From: Taenia hydatigena
Taxonomy: Eukaryota; Platyhelminthes; Cestoda; Cyclophyllidea; Taeniidae
Assembly (NCBI GenBank): GCA_036345935.2
Contig: JADWOT020000002.1
Location: 19,744,342 to 19,808,341, forward strand
DNA: 64,000 bases
Reading direction: 5' to 3'
Part shown: in pieces, positions 32,601-44,063 of the stretch
Numbering within the stretch: position 1 is the stretch's first letter
Layout: each line of letters opens with the position of its first letter
Notes under the pieces: generated by a model
What the model was told of the DNA's origin: nothing
The model's input: only the letters and a program-made list of their open reading frames with translations
Database searches by the model: none
Program-made: the position numbers and the translations under genes

Positions 32601-34244
32601 TACCCACTTGAAATTCTTCGTTAGCACCTTCGTTTTAAATCATGTCTCAGCAGTAGAACAGTATTAAATATGTAGGCAGTAAGCACTTTGCAACTTGTCG
32701 GATTTCATTGTCATTTCTTACACTGCCTTAACACTTGTTGATATAACATGGCAAGATACTCATCATCGGAGCAAGAATTCGGCTGGCAATGGTAATGATA
32801 ATATCATTGGGTCATTAACCATCACCACAAAGGCGCATCAAGTGTCTATGTCAGTGACAATCGACGTATGAGTGACCTTTTATCGCCACTCCATGCACTG
32901 CGAGTGGGGTATTGACCTGAGGGTTAAGTACTGTGAACTCCCATCCAATTCTGCAATGGTTTATGTTATCAGAGCCTTATCTTTAGAAAATTGTTGTATT
33001 TTTTTGAAATGATTTGCGTAGCAAAAACATTTGATGGCACTCTTCCTGATTTGAGTGGCTCCTCGAAGACTGATATGGAGTTTGCCTGCTATTTACCAGG
33101 GAGTATTGCTTAAAGATTAATGGCATTTTATGGTTATTCCGTTTCGTGGGAATAGTTGTCCGAATAAGGAAGCCTATTTTTTTTTAAAACAGACACTGTT
33201 TTGCAACTCCTCCATTGTTTCGCCCACATTTTTTGCTGCCACGTTAATAATACCCAGCCATCCATCTGAGGTACATTCTTAGTCCTTTCCTACACGCAAG
33301 TGGATAAATTTGGTTTGGGTCGTACTTTTTCATTGTACGTGTTGACCCATTGTTCAGACTTGAGGTAGTTGACCTCCCGTGATTACTCTCCACGGCTTCG
33401 GGCATCCGCAATACAATGAGTACAATCCAACGAAAAACAATCAAGCCAAACTGGGACATTGGGTTTCACATCCATGCCAAAAGGGCATGATACCATACGT
33501 GCATGTTATTGCTGATTAATGAGGCTTTGTTGGAAGGAAACCACAATACGCAAATCCACGGCCCTATCCACAATTGGTGCGGTGGTGGTGGTGACGCTCG
33601 TCCACTTACCAGTAAGACGCTTGAATGGGGATTGCGGCGTTGATGCTTGCGTTCCCATGAATGTAAAGTGGGTGCATGGGACGCCTGTCTGTTGGGCGCA
33701 CAGTGTGTCGTCGTAATATAGTCGAAGAGGTGGATGAATCGACGTGTGGGATGGAGGTGTACAAGATAGAAGTATTGACACAGATGGGTTAAACAGTTGT
33801 GAATGGGACTAGAAATGTGGGAGGAAGGCAAGAATACAGTTTGAACACGTGGAAATGTTCGTATTGAGGCGCTAGACCCATAAGTCTCGATTTGGCTTGA
33901 ATGCATTTCGCACTCAATGTACGCTATGAAATGCCTTGTCCCATTTAAAAAGCGGAGAATTCGTTCCGTCCTTCATCAGACGGGTATGTTTTAGAGTCAC
34001 GTTGTTGGTGGTTCGGCATTTACTTGCCTTTCTCGGGAGTGCTTTTAATCACCTATCATCAGATTAAACTAATCTTGCGTATCAAATATCCCTCTGCTCA
34101 ACCAAACAAATCACTTTTATTTGGCTCTTTTTTCAGACCTACATGAAGCCTCGCAAGGTGACTGTAGCCAAGCCGATTGATGGCGGAAGGGCCAACGCTG
34201 AGGATGCGGAAGAGAACCAGAACAAAGACAAGAAGACAAATTGA
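26614..34244 (+). CDS. ELOVL: Very-long-chain fatty acid elongase, ELOVL1/7-like
   Basis: Certain exons: 28230-28741, 28811-28925, 31619-31778, 34137-34244. The core begins [17 protein letters not shown], has the catalytic histidine box HVFHH, the preceding [13 protein letters not shown], then [35 protein letters not shown] and [12 protein letters not shown]. It ends with KKTN, a KKxx ER-retrieval signal. Several hydrophobic spans fit the multi-pass elongase fold. The enzyme condenses malonyl-CoA with long-chain acyl-CoA at the ER membrane. Exon 28230 needs two bases from upstream; an ATG exon at 26614-26711 ([16 protein letters not shown], donor gtaagt, in-frame upstream stop) supplies the right phase and would give 330 residues. 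That first exon is a proposal (about 0.45). The closest relatives by motif are ELOVL1/7. Intron 4 (31779-34136) and intron 3 (28926-31618) hold no evident gene. Confidence 0.93.
27373..27464 (+). mobile_element. 5' part of LTR copy, interrupted
   Basis: Matches the first half of the family (TTTTTTTGTTCTGACTGCCGG, then TAGGTGGCCATATTG) and stops where the opposite-strand copy begins at 27465. Its 3' half is not seen on the other side, so it is truncated or rearranged rather than simply split. Confidence 0.6.
27465..27651 (-). mobile_element. Near-complete LTR copy, minus orientation
   Basis: On the plus strand it runs from TGTAGCATTTC to AAAGTACTACA, including GGCAGAATGC, a perfect GAATATATATATTC palindrome and GGCCCGGAGGCCAGCC. 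Flanking pentamers ATACC and CACGT do not match. It abuts a partial copy in the opposite orientation, inside the proposed first intron of ELOVL. Confidence 0.8.
29000..31600. other. ELOVL intron 3 content
   Basis: No gene. A plus-strand 110-codon ORF at 29042-29374 and a 121-codon minus-strand ORF at 29525-29890 lack motifs. Around 29930-30360 plus-strand blocks such as [16 protein letters not shown] and [14 protein letters not shown] look like worn coding sequence in shifting frames, probably an old insertion. Confidence 0.4.
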
Positions 34245-34345
34245 TAGCCCGCCGCGACTGTGTGTGGCCATTCTCCGGATCAAACTCGACTCTCCTTTTC
34301 CCCGTCTGTCTGTTTCTCCACACCCCCATGATTCCTTGGAGTGGA

Positions 34346-34351
34346 AATAAA
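34346..34351 (+). terminator. AATAAA poly(A) signal of ELOVL gene
   Basis: Canonical hexamer 102 nt after the ELOVL stop codon, followed by GT/T-rich sequence (gttgtgtttgtttg) typical of a downstream element. Confidence 0.85.
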
Positions 34352-34509
34352 GCTCTACTGGTGTGCATAACACTCCTTCCGTTGTGTTTGTTTGTTTTTT
34401 TTCACTGGTTTTTGAACGAAAAGTTTCTGATTTATCAGAAAAGATGCCTAAGTCTGTGAGAGGACGTTGAGGTTTTGGATAAGTTCGGCGCTATCATTGC
34501 ATAATTGAG

Positions 34510-34515
34510 TTTATT
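34510..34515 (-). terminator. AATAAA poly(A) signal of convergent minus-strand gene
   Basis: TTTATT on the plus strand gives AATAAA on the minus strand, 136 nt beyond the stop at 34651. Together with the ELOVL signal it marks a compact convergent 3' end pair. Confidence 0.6.
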
Positions 34516-34650
34516 GGAGCATATGGATACAATATAAAGGGAGGAATGCTTCTTCACATGTTATTGATTAAAGGGTGGAAGTGAACTCGCCAATCGTGAG
34601 GGGGATGTGTGCAAAAGCACTAAGCCTCCTGCAGGCTAATTCGTGATCGT

Positions 34651-35003
34651 TTATGCAGTCAGCAGCTTCAGGATTGTATCCACTTTCTGTGGAGGGCAAC
34701 CACAAGGAGGCGCTTTGGTAAATATAGCTGGGATGGTGTGTGGACGAGCCTTTGAACCTCTCTCCTGAAGTCTTCCAGTGTGGGACCGATGTGAACTGTA
34801 GACGTAGCCTCTGGGCTGCTCCTCCAAGTGCTGGCGCAGATCACAAGGGCTGGAGAAGGCGATTGAATAGGTGTTTCTGGAGAATGGAAATCTCCAAGAA
34901 TTGATTGATTTCAACACCGCTATACTTCTGCTTGTTACCAGCGTGATAATGGTACCAGCCCGTTCAGCATTTCCGTACACTCCTAGTTGAAGAAGGCTCA
35001 ACA
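34651..35003 (-). CDS. Candidate terminal exon, unidentified protein
   Basis: After an acceptor reading tttctgtag the minus strand is open for about 117 codons to a TAA (34651-34653). The peptide has a hydrophobic first third (AGTIITLVTSRSIAVL) and a polar, proline- and cysteine-containing tail (IFTKAPPCGCPPQKVDTILK). A canonical AATAAA follows at 136 nt. No family recognised. It may be the last exon of a gene whose other exons lie among the candidates at 39287-41428; I could not chain them in phase. Confidence 0.45.
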
Positions 35004-38000
35004 CTACAGAAAGTTATGTCCCGTATGGAGGTAATAATTAAAACTCGACGGTGAATGTGCAAACCTCCTGCCTTGCGTGACAAAATGCCACTTTCTTCCT
35101 CTTTGGTGGGGTAGAAATAAAAGTCTCGCAGCCGAAATCATTGCAAGAGTAGTCGGTTTTTCAAGACGGGTTTTAGCACACGTAGCTCAATTGAGCTTAT
35201 AAAATTGCTTTTAAACCTTTGCCACAAGACTATAGTACAAAACAGATGGCAGAAGACAAATTTTTGTGCTCCACTTCAAAATCCATGTAAAGAAAGGCCT
35301 CCTCCGTGTTGATCGGATAAATGCAAATTCCAGGGTATGCACATTTGGCCTCAAGTATTGACCACCTCCCGCTTATTTTCTCACCACCATCAAATGGCCT
35401 CTGTGTGGTGCCGTTATCAGCTTGCTATTCTGTGTGCAAATGGAATATGCTTATCCTGCTGGCTTACAAGGGTGTCGATGCTACTGCCATTCGATTTCAG
35501 TAGTATTCCATGCCATTGGGAGTTGGTTAGAAAGTGGATTTGATTTTAGCGGTAAAAACCTCAGTGAACTTTAATTTTTTAGTTTAACTTTGATTATATC
35601 TGCTCTAATCACTAATTTTAGCCTTATAGGTTGGAATCAGCTGCATCGAACGTCCTTTGAACGCGGTGGATAGGTAGGCTTGAAATTTCGGCCATCTCAG
35701 CGATGTCTCAAGCAAAATTTCGCCTCCGAAGTGGGAGCTGGAATCTCGTTAAAAGCCTTTTGACCATTCAATTGTTTACAATGACTTCATTTTTCGTTTT
35801 GAAGAATGAGGTTTTGCTTCTCCCACCTCATAAATGCTTTGCGCATCCAACTGTCAATTTGCCTTTTGATTATTAAGTACCAATGAAGGATGACAAGCAT
35901 CGCCGAAGATGTCAGAGTCGGGGTATCATTCTTCTTCCAAAGTTCACTGTAAAGGCTTCAGGTAATCCTGACAGTTTTTAGAAGTTTGTTTTACTGCACA
36001 GATGCCAGTTTTTCGTTCCGAGCAGGCGGATCCCTGTCGAAAGCTTTTGCTCCTTAAGCGAGAAATTCCTTTCACATCTACACGAATAGAGGATTCATTT
36101 TATAAGGCGAGTTAACCGATAGTATGTTTGCTGGTTTAGGAAATGGTAAAATGCAAACATCATAAATCAGTCGGCTAGTAACTACAATTCATTAATTGCA
36201 TGACCATGGGCATTTGGTTGCCTAGTAGCTCTAACCACGATTCTACTTTCTCATTTTACAGTTAAAGTCAACAAGGTGCTCCTTTTTCTATCCAAAATTC
36301 TTTGTAACAGATGTTGGAAGGCGTCTCTTGACCTCTACAATCGAATTCCGCCCAGTTTCTAGAGTGAACAAGCTCAACTTGCATCCATCGGTGGCAAAAA
36401 CCCCAGGCTAGGCGTTTTCAGATTTGTATGAACGATTGAAGACATTTTGTGACTTCCAAAAAGTTACTCAAGTCATCGCAAAGTACACACCAGATGTTGG
36501 AATGTACGTACCATTGGCTAGTTTTTCTTTGCACAAATATAAGGTCAATTTTGTCAGAGAAATCATGAAAATCTGAACCACACTTAAAACAGGCAGCACG
36601 TGGACATGATCGGCTAACAAAGTGTTCTCATGGTCTGCAAAATAATTGTCGCGTGGACGTGCACACGACCGTGCCTGACTCCGGCCTCATGCCATCCGTC
36701 CATGCCTCCAGCCTGTCAGCCTTCATGTACTTTTGTGCTCAATGCTGTTTGTCGACTTGCATGTCTCGGTTAATTGTGCTGCCAAAAAAAGCAAGGCAAA
36801 AGGGAGGGGCTTGCAGATCCCAAAATCGAGAGACAGTTGGCTTGCATTGCGTGATTGGTAGGAGTCCTTGCTCAGGTTTAGGCGAGCGGTTAGGATGAAG
36901 GAGTTTTGTGATCCTGGTTACCCTCCTGCTCCTGCCTTGATTGGCGTGCTCTAGAGGCTACCAATGTACCACCACGGCAGCATCTTAATGCTTTCCACTT
37001 CTACCACCGTTGAGTACGCTGTAAGGACTACATGAAAACACACATATTTTTGGGTCTTTTATTGGGCTTTGTAAAATGTTCTTTTTGATATTTTAGTCAA
37101 GAGCAATGCAAGATGTGTACTTTTTGCCTAGAGAGTTGTCCGTCATACATTTTCACTTGAATTCACATGAGACAGCTTGCCTGCCTCACCTTTCTTCGTG
37201 CTCATTAAGCGAAATTACTTATCTAAACCTGAATTTAGTTAATTTTTTTTTTATTTTAGTAACAGGAGGCTTCGACTCAAACCTCTTTCTCCTCCCCCGA
37301 GAGGCAGTTGAGTCACCTCTTGGCAAACAAGGTGGCTTTATTCGTCTAGCAGGAGGCAGTCGCTCCATTATTTTGTTTTAACTTGCCAGTGGTCATGGTG
37401 CTTGGTGTTTCTTCCGTCCATGAAGCAGCTGTAGTGGATGCTGGAGAGCGATACCTGGGCGGTGAATTGTGTAACAGGCACCACAATCATCTCTAGCTTC
37501 TGCAATTTTGAATTGTTTCATGCTTGTTTTCTCGTGGAAGGGTTACAAATTAGAAGTTTTGGTCTCCCTTCAACTACCTTCCATCGATCACAGACAGCCA
37601 GACGCTCGTGAAGGATCTGCAAGGTGAGGCATCACTTTAAAATGGCATGACATTGCGAAGACCCACTAAACTGAGTACCAAACTGCTCTGCTGAGATGGG
37701 CGGAAAGGTTGGGCATCAGAATGTTCAATTGCTTTCCTCTCGACCTTCCAATGCGTCAATAATGCACCTTCTTCCTCTTCCACATATTGCTTATTGCCGC
37801 TTTAGAAGGACTCCAATCCTAGCATACACGCCATTTTGCTCTTAAAGGGACCATCCGTTCTGCCCCAACTGAACGGAACCGACTCATAGGCTCGTCCGAG
37901 GACGTGGTAATTCCTTTCTTAATCTGCCTTATGGCCATGCGTTGGTAAGAGTCGGGATTACATTGGGAGATGGGCGACCTCTGGAAAATCATCAAACCTA

Positions 38001-39286
38001 CGTGATGCAGACTGCCTTCCCTGGTAAGCTACTTTTTGAGTAACACAATCAGATCAGCACTCTCGCGGTCGATCGCAGTCATTAGGGAGGCTCGTCAAGG
38101 CTAAGATAATAGAAAGATCACTCTCAAACGATGGAAAATATGCGCACGCTTTTCCATCCTTGCGGTGTCATCGCCCTCCTACTCCTCCTTTGGACTCACA
38201 GCTCTTCGATTCATCAGTGACAACTCAAAAGGGGGACCAGAGACAGTCAATTGGAATAACGTAACAAACTAGACAGCTGTGACTAAGTTTGTCAGACGTA
38301 ACGTCCGTGAATTCCTCTTTTCTAAATCGAGTCTCCCCCCATTTTGATTGGTTACATCGCGTCAAAATCTGATTGGTCGAGACGCCTCCCGGACAGACAA
38401 TGATGGAGCAGTCCTACTGTATGAAAATTGACGTACAAATCTTATTCAAATTTAGTTTTTTTGTCCTTTTACTGAGGCTCTCATCCAAACCAGAAGCTTT
38501 GTTATGTTCTTTTTATTAATAACGAAACATAAGAGAATGGTTATGCGTTTTATCTATGCAAGCACTTATGGCCTCATTATCGTACCTCCGCTCCGCGGCT
38601 CGGCCCCTGGGCCATGTCAGCAGCCTCTCAGCCCTCCTGCACGTCAGTAATACTTTTTTTTACTTCCGACTCCAGGCCGTGTAGGTATTTTATGCTCACT
38701 GGCATTTGATTAGTACGCAATCCATCCAATCAGAAGACAGGTTGTACCTACACCACTCCAACATTTTAGAGCTTCTCCTAACCTCATCACACTGTGCAAT
38801 GCCACACCACCAGATGGAGGTACAAACCATGGCAACAGAGGAGCCTGCGTAACTACGTGTCAATTTAAAGGGAGGGAGAAAAAAAAAAAACAAGCCACCG
38901 TGGCGTCACGAGCTGTTTAATAATGCAAAGCCCCATCAAGGCGTAGTTGGTGGTTAGTGCAATTTTATTGGTCCTCAAATCTAAGCTCATTAAAATGTAA
39001 CCTCCCAAGCCCACTTCTCCCTCTGTACACCAAATTTCGAATCACTGATGCTTTAAAATGGACGGACTCCACTGAAAGATGATCCGATTGAGGTGGATTG
39101 GGTTCCGTGCACAAGTTCTCCCAGTGTTTTCCCTGCAATTGTGTCACCTCTTGATCCTAGCGTGACATCGGATATGCTTAAAAAGAGGAACACAGGAGCC
39201 TTTCAACTTCACTCCAATTTTACTTCTTCCTATTTTACAAACAGCTTTGATTACTTACGTTCAAGTCCCGATTAGCAAGTACTGAC
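35004..39286. other. Mostly unassigned; plus-strand coding-like pieces
   Basis: On the plus strand, 36421-36576 reads LYERLKTFCDFQKVTQVIAK and on to a TGA after an AG acceptor (gcgttttcag), and 37261-37381 reads GGFDSNLFLLPREAVES after ttttattttag. 35878-35960 (PMKDDKHRRRCQSRGIILL) ends at a possible donor. They could be exons of one unknown plus-strand gene, but phases and start are unresolved. A weak LTR-like fragment lies at about 38,555-38,690. The rest shows nothing. Confidence 0.35.
38555..38690 (+). mobile_element. Probable LTR fragment, very diverged
   Basis: Resembles the middle of the TRIM-like LTR: CGGCTCGGCCCCTGGGCCAT and TCAGCAGCCTCTCAGCCCTC. Ends not defined. Confidence 0.35.
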
Positions 39287-41428
39287 ATCGTGTTCTCTAA
39301 GCTTGTTATGAAGCTCCACCGAAAAAGTCAACCATTTAGTGGATGGAGTAAACGGTCTGGAGACTTTAATGCCACAGAAGGGCTGGAAAGCTATGGCCAA
39401 AGTACCAGTAGAATCAGCAGAAATGGAAGAGCTTGTGGGATTGGATGTCAATTTTATTGCAAGCCCTACAGTTGCAGGTCTCGGTAGATGCATTCATTCA
39501 TCTACAAATTCTTGTCGACCCAAGAATGGATAGAAAGGAAGAAAGTCGAGCGGTTTGTAACCTGAAGCCAACATTCCATTCTCGTCAGTCCCAGAGGCAT
39601 AGTCCTATGACGTGATACCAGAGCGATGTCCGTCACCGAGGACTACAAAGTTTTGCGTGCTGCTCCTTGACAATACGATGCATTGCTGATCCGAACAAAT
39701 TGTCTTCTTCCCCACTAGAGGCTAGGACTTGGCGAATTTTGGAAGTGGCAGGTACGCTCTGAGTGGTAACTGTAGCGAAATAGCAAACCACCGCTGGATT
39801 GGCTCCCTCCACACACCATCCAGTCACCAGCCAACCCTGCTGGCCATTCCTTCAGTGTTGGTGCATGACGTCAATGTTCCACCTCGTCAGTCTAAGCGAT
39901 AGAACTAGTCGCGCCGTGTAAATAAAGAAACACCACAATGGAGGCGTGACTAATCCTCGTTCATACACAAATAGGCAACGAGGTTCCACAGTACCTCTCT
40001 GTAGTTTAGTCGCGAATCTTTTAACCAATGCCTAGAAAGCAGTATTGGTGTCAATATTTGTTAGCATGACTAGACACAAGTCTTCCCAATGTTCGAAAAT
40101 GATTTGCCTTCGCTCACTACTCCCAATGGGCAGAATTTACGGGCTGTAGATTCTATTCAAATCATGAGTTAAACGTCCATAATTGGCTGAATACACACAG
40201 GAATGATGGCTAATGAGGCTGTGACCTCGGAAAGGAGTCGCCACGACCAACACTACTGCACAAACTGAGCTACCAGCGCCGTGTTCATAGCTAAACCTTA
40301 ATCATCATGGCATGGCGACCTGGAGTGGATTGCCTCAGGCAGGACATGCGGGCCAACCGCTCTGAACAATGCATGTACCCCTCACTGGCGTCAAGGTAGC
40401 ACCCCTTTCCATGGCCTAATCTGACTTGACGCCCTGGCCTTCCCACCCCTTTCTTCCCTTTACTTGTTGGATTTTTGTGGCATTTCAAAAGTGGAAGAGA
40501 ATTGCGCAAATCCATGGTGGAAGGAGTGTCAGAGGCGCTATTGGTATGCAAATAATCACATCCTGACAGGAGCAAATGTGCCTTACCTGGGCTAAAAACA
40601 CTGATTTCAGGAAGGTGGATGCATGATGAATGCCTATTTACTTCCTTTAACTAAATCTAATGCAGACTCTCTAGGGTATGCTTGAAACCCGATTTACCTC
40701 TCGATACTTCGAGATAGGTTTTGATCGGTAACATCCTGAGAACTGGCCAGACACTTGTCTTGGAATAAACCAGTGCTACGCTCCCTCCTCTCCCCCTCCC
40801 CCCCACTCACCCACCCAAGTGGAGATTCAACCATCCAATGTGGGTGTCCCGCCTTCACAACATCTCATGCACAGCATTCAATTCGTAAAGAGGAGATTAT
40901 TGAGTTAAACCCAAAGAAAAAAGCCTTTCCGCGGCACTTTTCACCCCATACACTTTAATCAACAGCCTACCATCAAATCGACGTGTCAATGGAGTCGCTT
41001 CCCACACTGTCAGTTACAGAAAGTTCCAAAATCTAGGCGCAGAGGTAGCCCGAGGTTAGATCGGCCCTGCACTTCAGAGAGCACAGGGAAAGCAACTATT
41101 CCACGCCCAAAACTCCTGCTCTAATAAACAGCAAATCAAAGACCCACACACTTTCAATCTCCGCGTAGCACGTGGCGGTGGAAGATCCCCTCGAAAACAA
41201 TGCGATTCCCGTTTCATTTCGCCATGTTCTTTTTTCACCTTCTCTTTCGGTAAATCCACCCTGCTTAAAACTCAGAACGACTTACTCGAAGTGACTCGTA
41301 AACATTCATATTTCCCGCGGCTGACTGTCCGGAAACCCATAAATTTTGCGACATTAATTCATTTACGACCTTGTCCACGCTGCGAGACACCTCAGCGACC
41401 AAGGCCCCTCCTCCTCTCCTTCGTGTAG
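39287..41428 (-). CDS. Candidate exons of unidentified gene downstream of TRAPPC5
   Basis: Four minus-strand segments have coding character and splice-like borders: 41286-41428 (acceptor caatacag, donor gtaagt; contains MSQNLWVSGQSAAGNMNVYE), 40297-40591 (acceptor tttttag; lysine/glycine-rich NPTSKGKKGVGRPGRQ), 39637-39769 (RQVLASSGEEDNLFGSAMHR) and 39287-39465 (ISADSTGTLAIAFQPF). The first segment begins 115 nt after the TRAPPC5 stop. If exon one is followed by 41260 and down, the intron would be only about 25 nt; otherwise that frame ends at a TAA after VSRSEF. Phases do not join all segments, so exons are missing or more than one gene is present. No domain recognised. Confidence 0.4.
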
Positions 41429-41543
41429 CTGTATTGAAACAAATAGACGGTTTTGGGAGGAAATTACACAAAGTATCATAGGAAAAATAGGTTATTGTTG
41501 TCGTTGTTGTTTTGTTTTTTTAATGCCGCCTGACTAATGACCA

Positions 41544-44063
41544 TCATCGGGAGTCCAAACTCTGCTCACGCGCAATAACATTGTCGTAGAATTTGATCAC
41601 GTAGGTCGTGCCCTTGTGCCAGGTTACTGCGACTTTGCAGGGCTAGATTAAGGTGGAGAAATGCAATAGTAAGCTGAAGGGTTCGCCCATCTACCACTTG
41701 ATTAACTATCTATCTGTCCATGCATCCTTAGGCCAATTGCTTCATCCACTTTGCCGTCAATCCATCCACCCGCCTGATCATTCCACCAAACCGAATGCTT
41801 TGAAAAGACACATGGAAGGGAGGATGAATTAAACCAGAATAAATTGAAAATGGATGGATTCGAGATTGAATGGAATGGCGAATAAGCAGATGGATTTAAA
41901 ATTAACGAAAGGAGGGATAGGCAGAAGGCTAATGACAATAAGGAGTGCTGCAAAAAGCACTGTCGCCAATTCGAGTATTTAGCTTACTGCAAAAGCACAA
42001 CGGGGTAACTGAGTTGGATGAGAATTCTGAACTGGGACAGTCTGTAAAAGCACAGATTAAATCTAACCTTTAATCTACTGAACAGTGGACGGAATTGTCA
42101 AAACTTCCTCTCTGAATGGAATCAGCCTCCTCTTGATCACGCCACACCATCCCTAATGCACTGGATAAGTCGAATGTATTTGTTGAGGAACAGGCAAAAA
42201 CTTGAAAAAGTGGAAACAAATGGGCAGAGAGAGAGAGTTTGGTGATGGAAAGGTGACTTAATGGAGAATAACTGCGTCAGTGGGCATGAAATGAGCAGAC
42301 AATCTATAAGTGAATAAGCTGGATAGGCAAATGAGAAGTGGAAAGAAGGCGTCAACGAATGGGTGGAAGGATGAATGGATCCAGGGCGATTGTTGTTTGG
42401 ATGTGTGGATACACAGATGAATGAATGAAAAGGTGTAAAAGTGGATCTAAAACGCATGAAATTAAACCAGTTTGATGAATGGATAAAGAACAGATAGGTC
42501 GGAATATATGTGGAAATATTGAACCCTCCATTCTGAAATAGATCGAAATGACCTAACAAGAAAGATAGAGCAACCACGAGAGAGAACTGAGCAATTTAAG
42601 CAGGAGGAATTGGGACAACCTATTTGTCTCAGGCCACACACACGGATTTGAAAACTGACAACAACGAGTGAATGTGAATGGAGGAACAGAAAGATAGAGG
42701 ATATCCTAGCTAAAAGGCGGCGATTAATTCTCCTCAAGGTAATCAGAGTTGAGCTGCGAAAATATGCCATTCGGTTTGAATGGGAAAAACCGAAAAAATT
42801 GGCCTTCGAGAATTGGGCGCAAGCAGTTTCCGAATAGTGATTGGAAAAGACGGAGCAATGGATAGGTATGTGGGTGCAGAGCAAATTAATGCGGCCGCAG
42901 TGAATGCAGGGTTGAGGGAATAGACGAATGGATGGGTGCGGATCACGAAGTGGGAATAGCGTGAATGGCCTGAGAGCAGCTGCAGTAGAAATGGGCGAAC
43001 ACGTGAGTAAATATAAACGCTGGTGAATACATGGAATGACAGACTGTGAGATTGGAAAGTGGATGAGTGGGTCCCAGGGGGACGGATGGATCGTAATGAA
43101 TGGATTGACAGAGGGCTCCAAGGATGAGCAGATGAAGCAATTAATTAAGGGCAACAATGCCGAAACGCCAGTTTTAAAAAAGGTACAATTAATACATAAA
43201 GACCTGAATCAGTCTAAATCCTGGCAAACTCACAAATCCAGCACAAGTCAGTGCCGACTCGATGATTCCACAGTTAAATGCCGCGAGGTTTAGTGGAACT
43301 GCAACGAAAAAAAGAAGTGAATAGAAACAACTTTAATGAAGCGTTGGTGCATGTGCCTTCGTGCGTTAGCAGCAACACAGACCAGGTGTTCCAACAAAAA
43401 GTTATGACAGGATAGCAAGGCAATAAAAACGCCAACAGAAAAACACAGAGTGGAGGAACCTGACGAACCGTTTTTTCGTTCGGATTCCGAGGGGTCATAG
43501 TTGAAACGTGTGAACTTGTTGACCACGGGCTCACGTTCAATCATATAATCTGCAAATAACAGAACCACCGAAATAAGCACGTAAAGCGAGGGCTTACATG
43601 TGTGCTCGTCTAGACCATCACGTTCTAAATCATCAGCCTCTTTGCCGAAAATACAGCGCCAGAAGACACTTTTGAGAAAAACGAGGAAGCTCAAGAGACG
43701 AATTTCCCTCTTTTGCATTCGTTCACGTAGAAAGACAAGATCAAGCATCTGCCTTCCGATTGGGGCCCCGAAAGAAGCAAGCCTTGAACAAACGAAAGTG
43801 TCTATCACTCCTTATTGGGTAGGCTTATACTAGCAGCAATGAAATGAGTGGAAACCAACTTTGCTTGCGCGTCATCCAGATTTTTGGACGTATGCATGGC
43901 GTATTTAACCATCTCGGAAAAAAGGTACATAAACGTTGCGCGGTGCACCTGCAGATATTGATTAATAAATTCACCATATGGGGCCAATTACGTCACATTT
44001 GGCTTTTGAAAGACTTTTTTCAAGGATTTGTTGAGAATACTTAGAAACCCATGAATTCATCAT
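41544..44063 (-). CDS. TRAPPC5: TRAPPC5 (TRAPP complex subunit 5), 6 exons
   Basis: Exons: 43992-44063, 43860-43948, 43598-43782, about 43460-43549, 43234-43298, 41544-41642. The protein starts MMNSWVSKYSQQILEKSLSK, then FMYLFSEMVKYAMH, GRQMLD, the hallmark FGKEADDLERD, YMIEREPVVN, NLAAFNCGIIESALTCAGF and the C-terminal WHKGTTYVIKF and VIAREQSLDSR. All match the Bet3/Trs31 family fold. Total is about 199 residues (human 188). Exon 4 may end at 43469 instead, which removes three residues. Intron 1 is only 43 nt and intron 5 is 1.6 kb of degenerate repeat. TRAPPC5 is a core subunit of the tethering and Rab1/Ypt1 exchange complex at ER-Golgi membranes. The long ORF through exon 4 to 43290 is intron read-through. 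Confidence 0.95.
41700..43120. repeat. Degenerate ATGGATGAA-rich repeat in TRAPPC5 intron 5
   Basis: Most of this 1.4 kb consists of irregular words such as GAATGAATGGATGG, GGATGGATGAA and TGGGTGGAAGG with no strict period. It creates long false ORFs rich in His/Pro/Ser/Ile on the minus strand (42137-43157). Confidence 0.8.

Noticed and set aside
39290..39533. GDFNA motif as a LINE endonuclease
   Set aside because: Only five residues fit. The expected following motifs are absent, and the opposite strand has a better exon candidate.
42137..43157. Long minus-strand ORFs rich in His, Pro, Ser and Ile
   Set aside because: They are translations of the degenerate ATGGATGAA repeat in a TRAPPC5 intron.
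43290..43808. A 172-codon continuous minus-strand ORF as the whole C-terminal half of TRAPPC5
   Set aside because: It reads through two introns. Proper splicing gives NLAAFNCGIIESALTCAGF (43234-43298) and WHKGTTYVIKF (41544-41642), which match the family.
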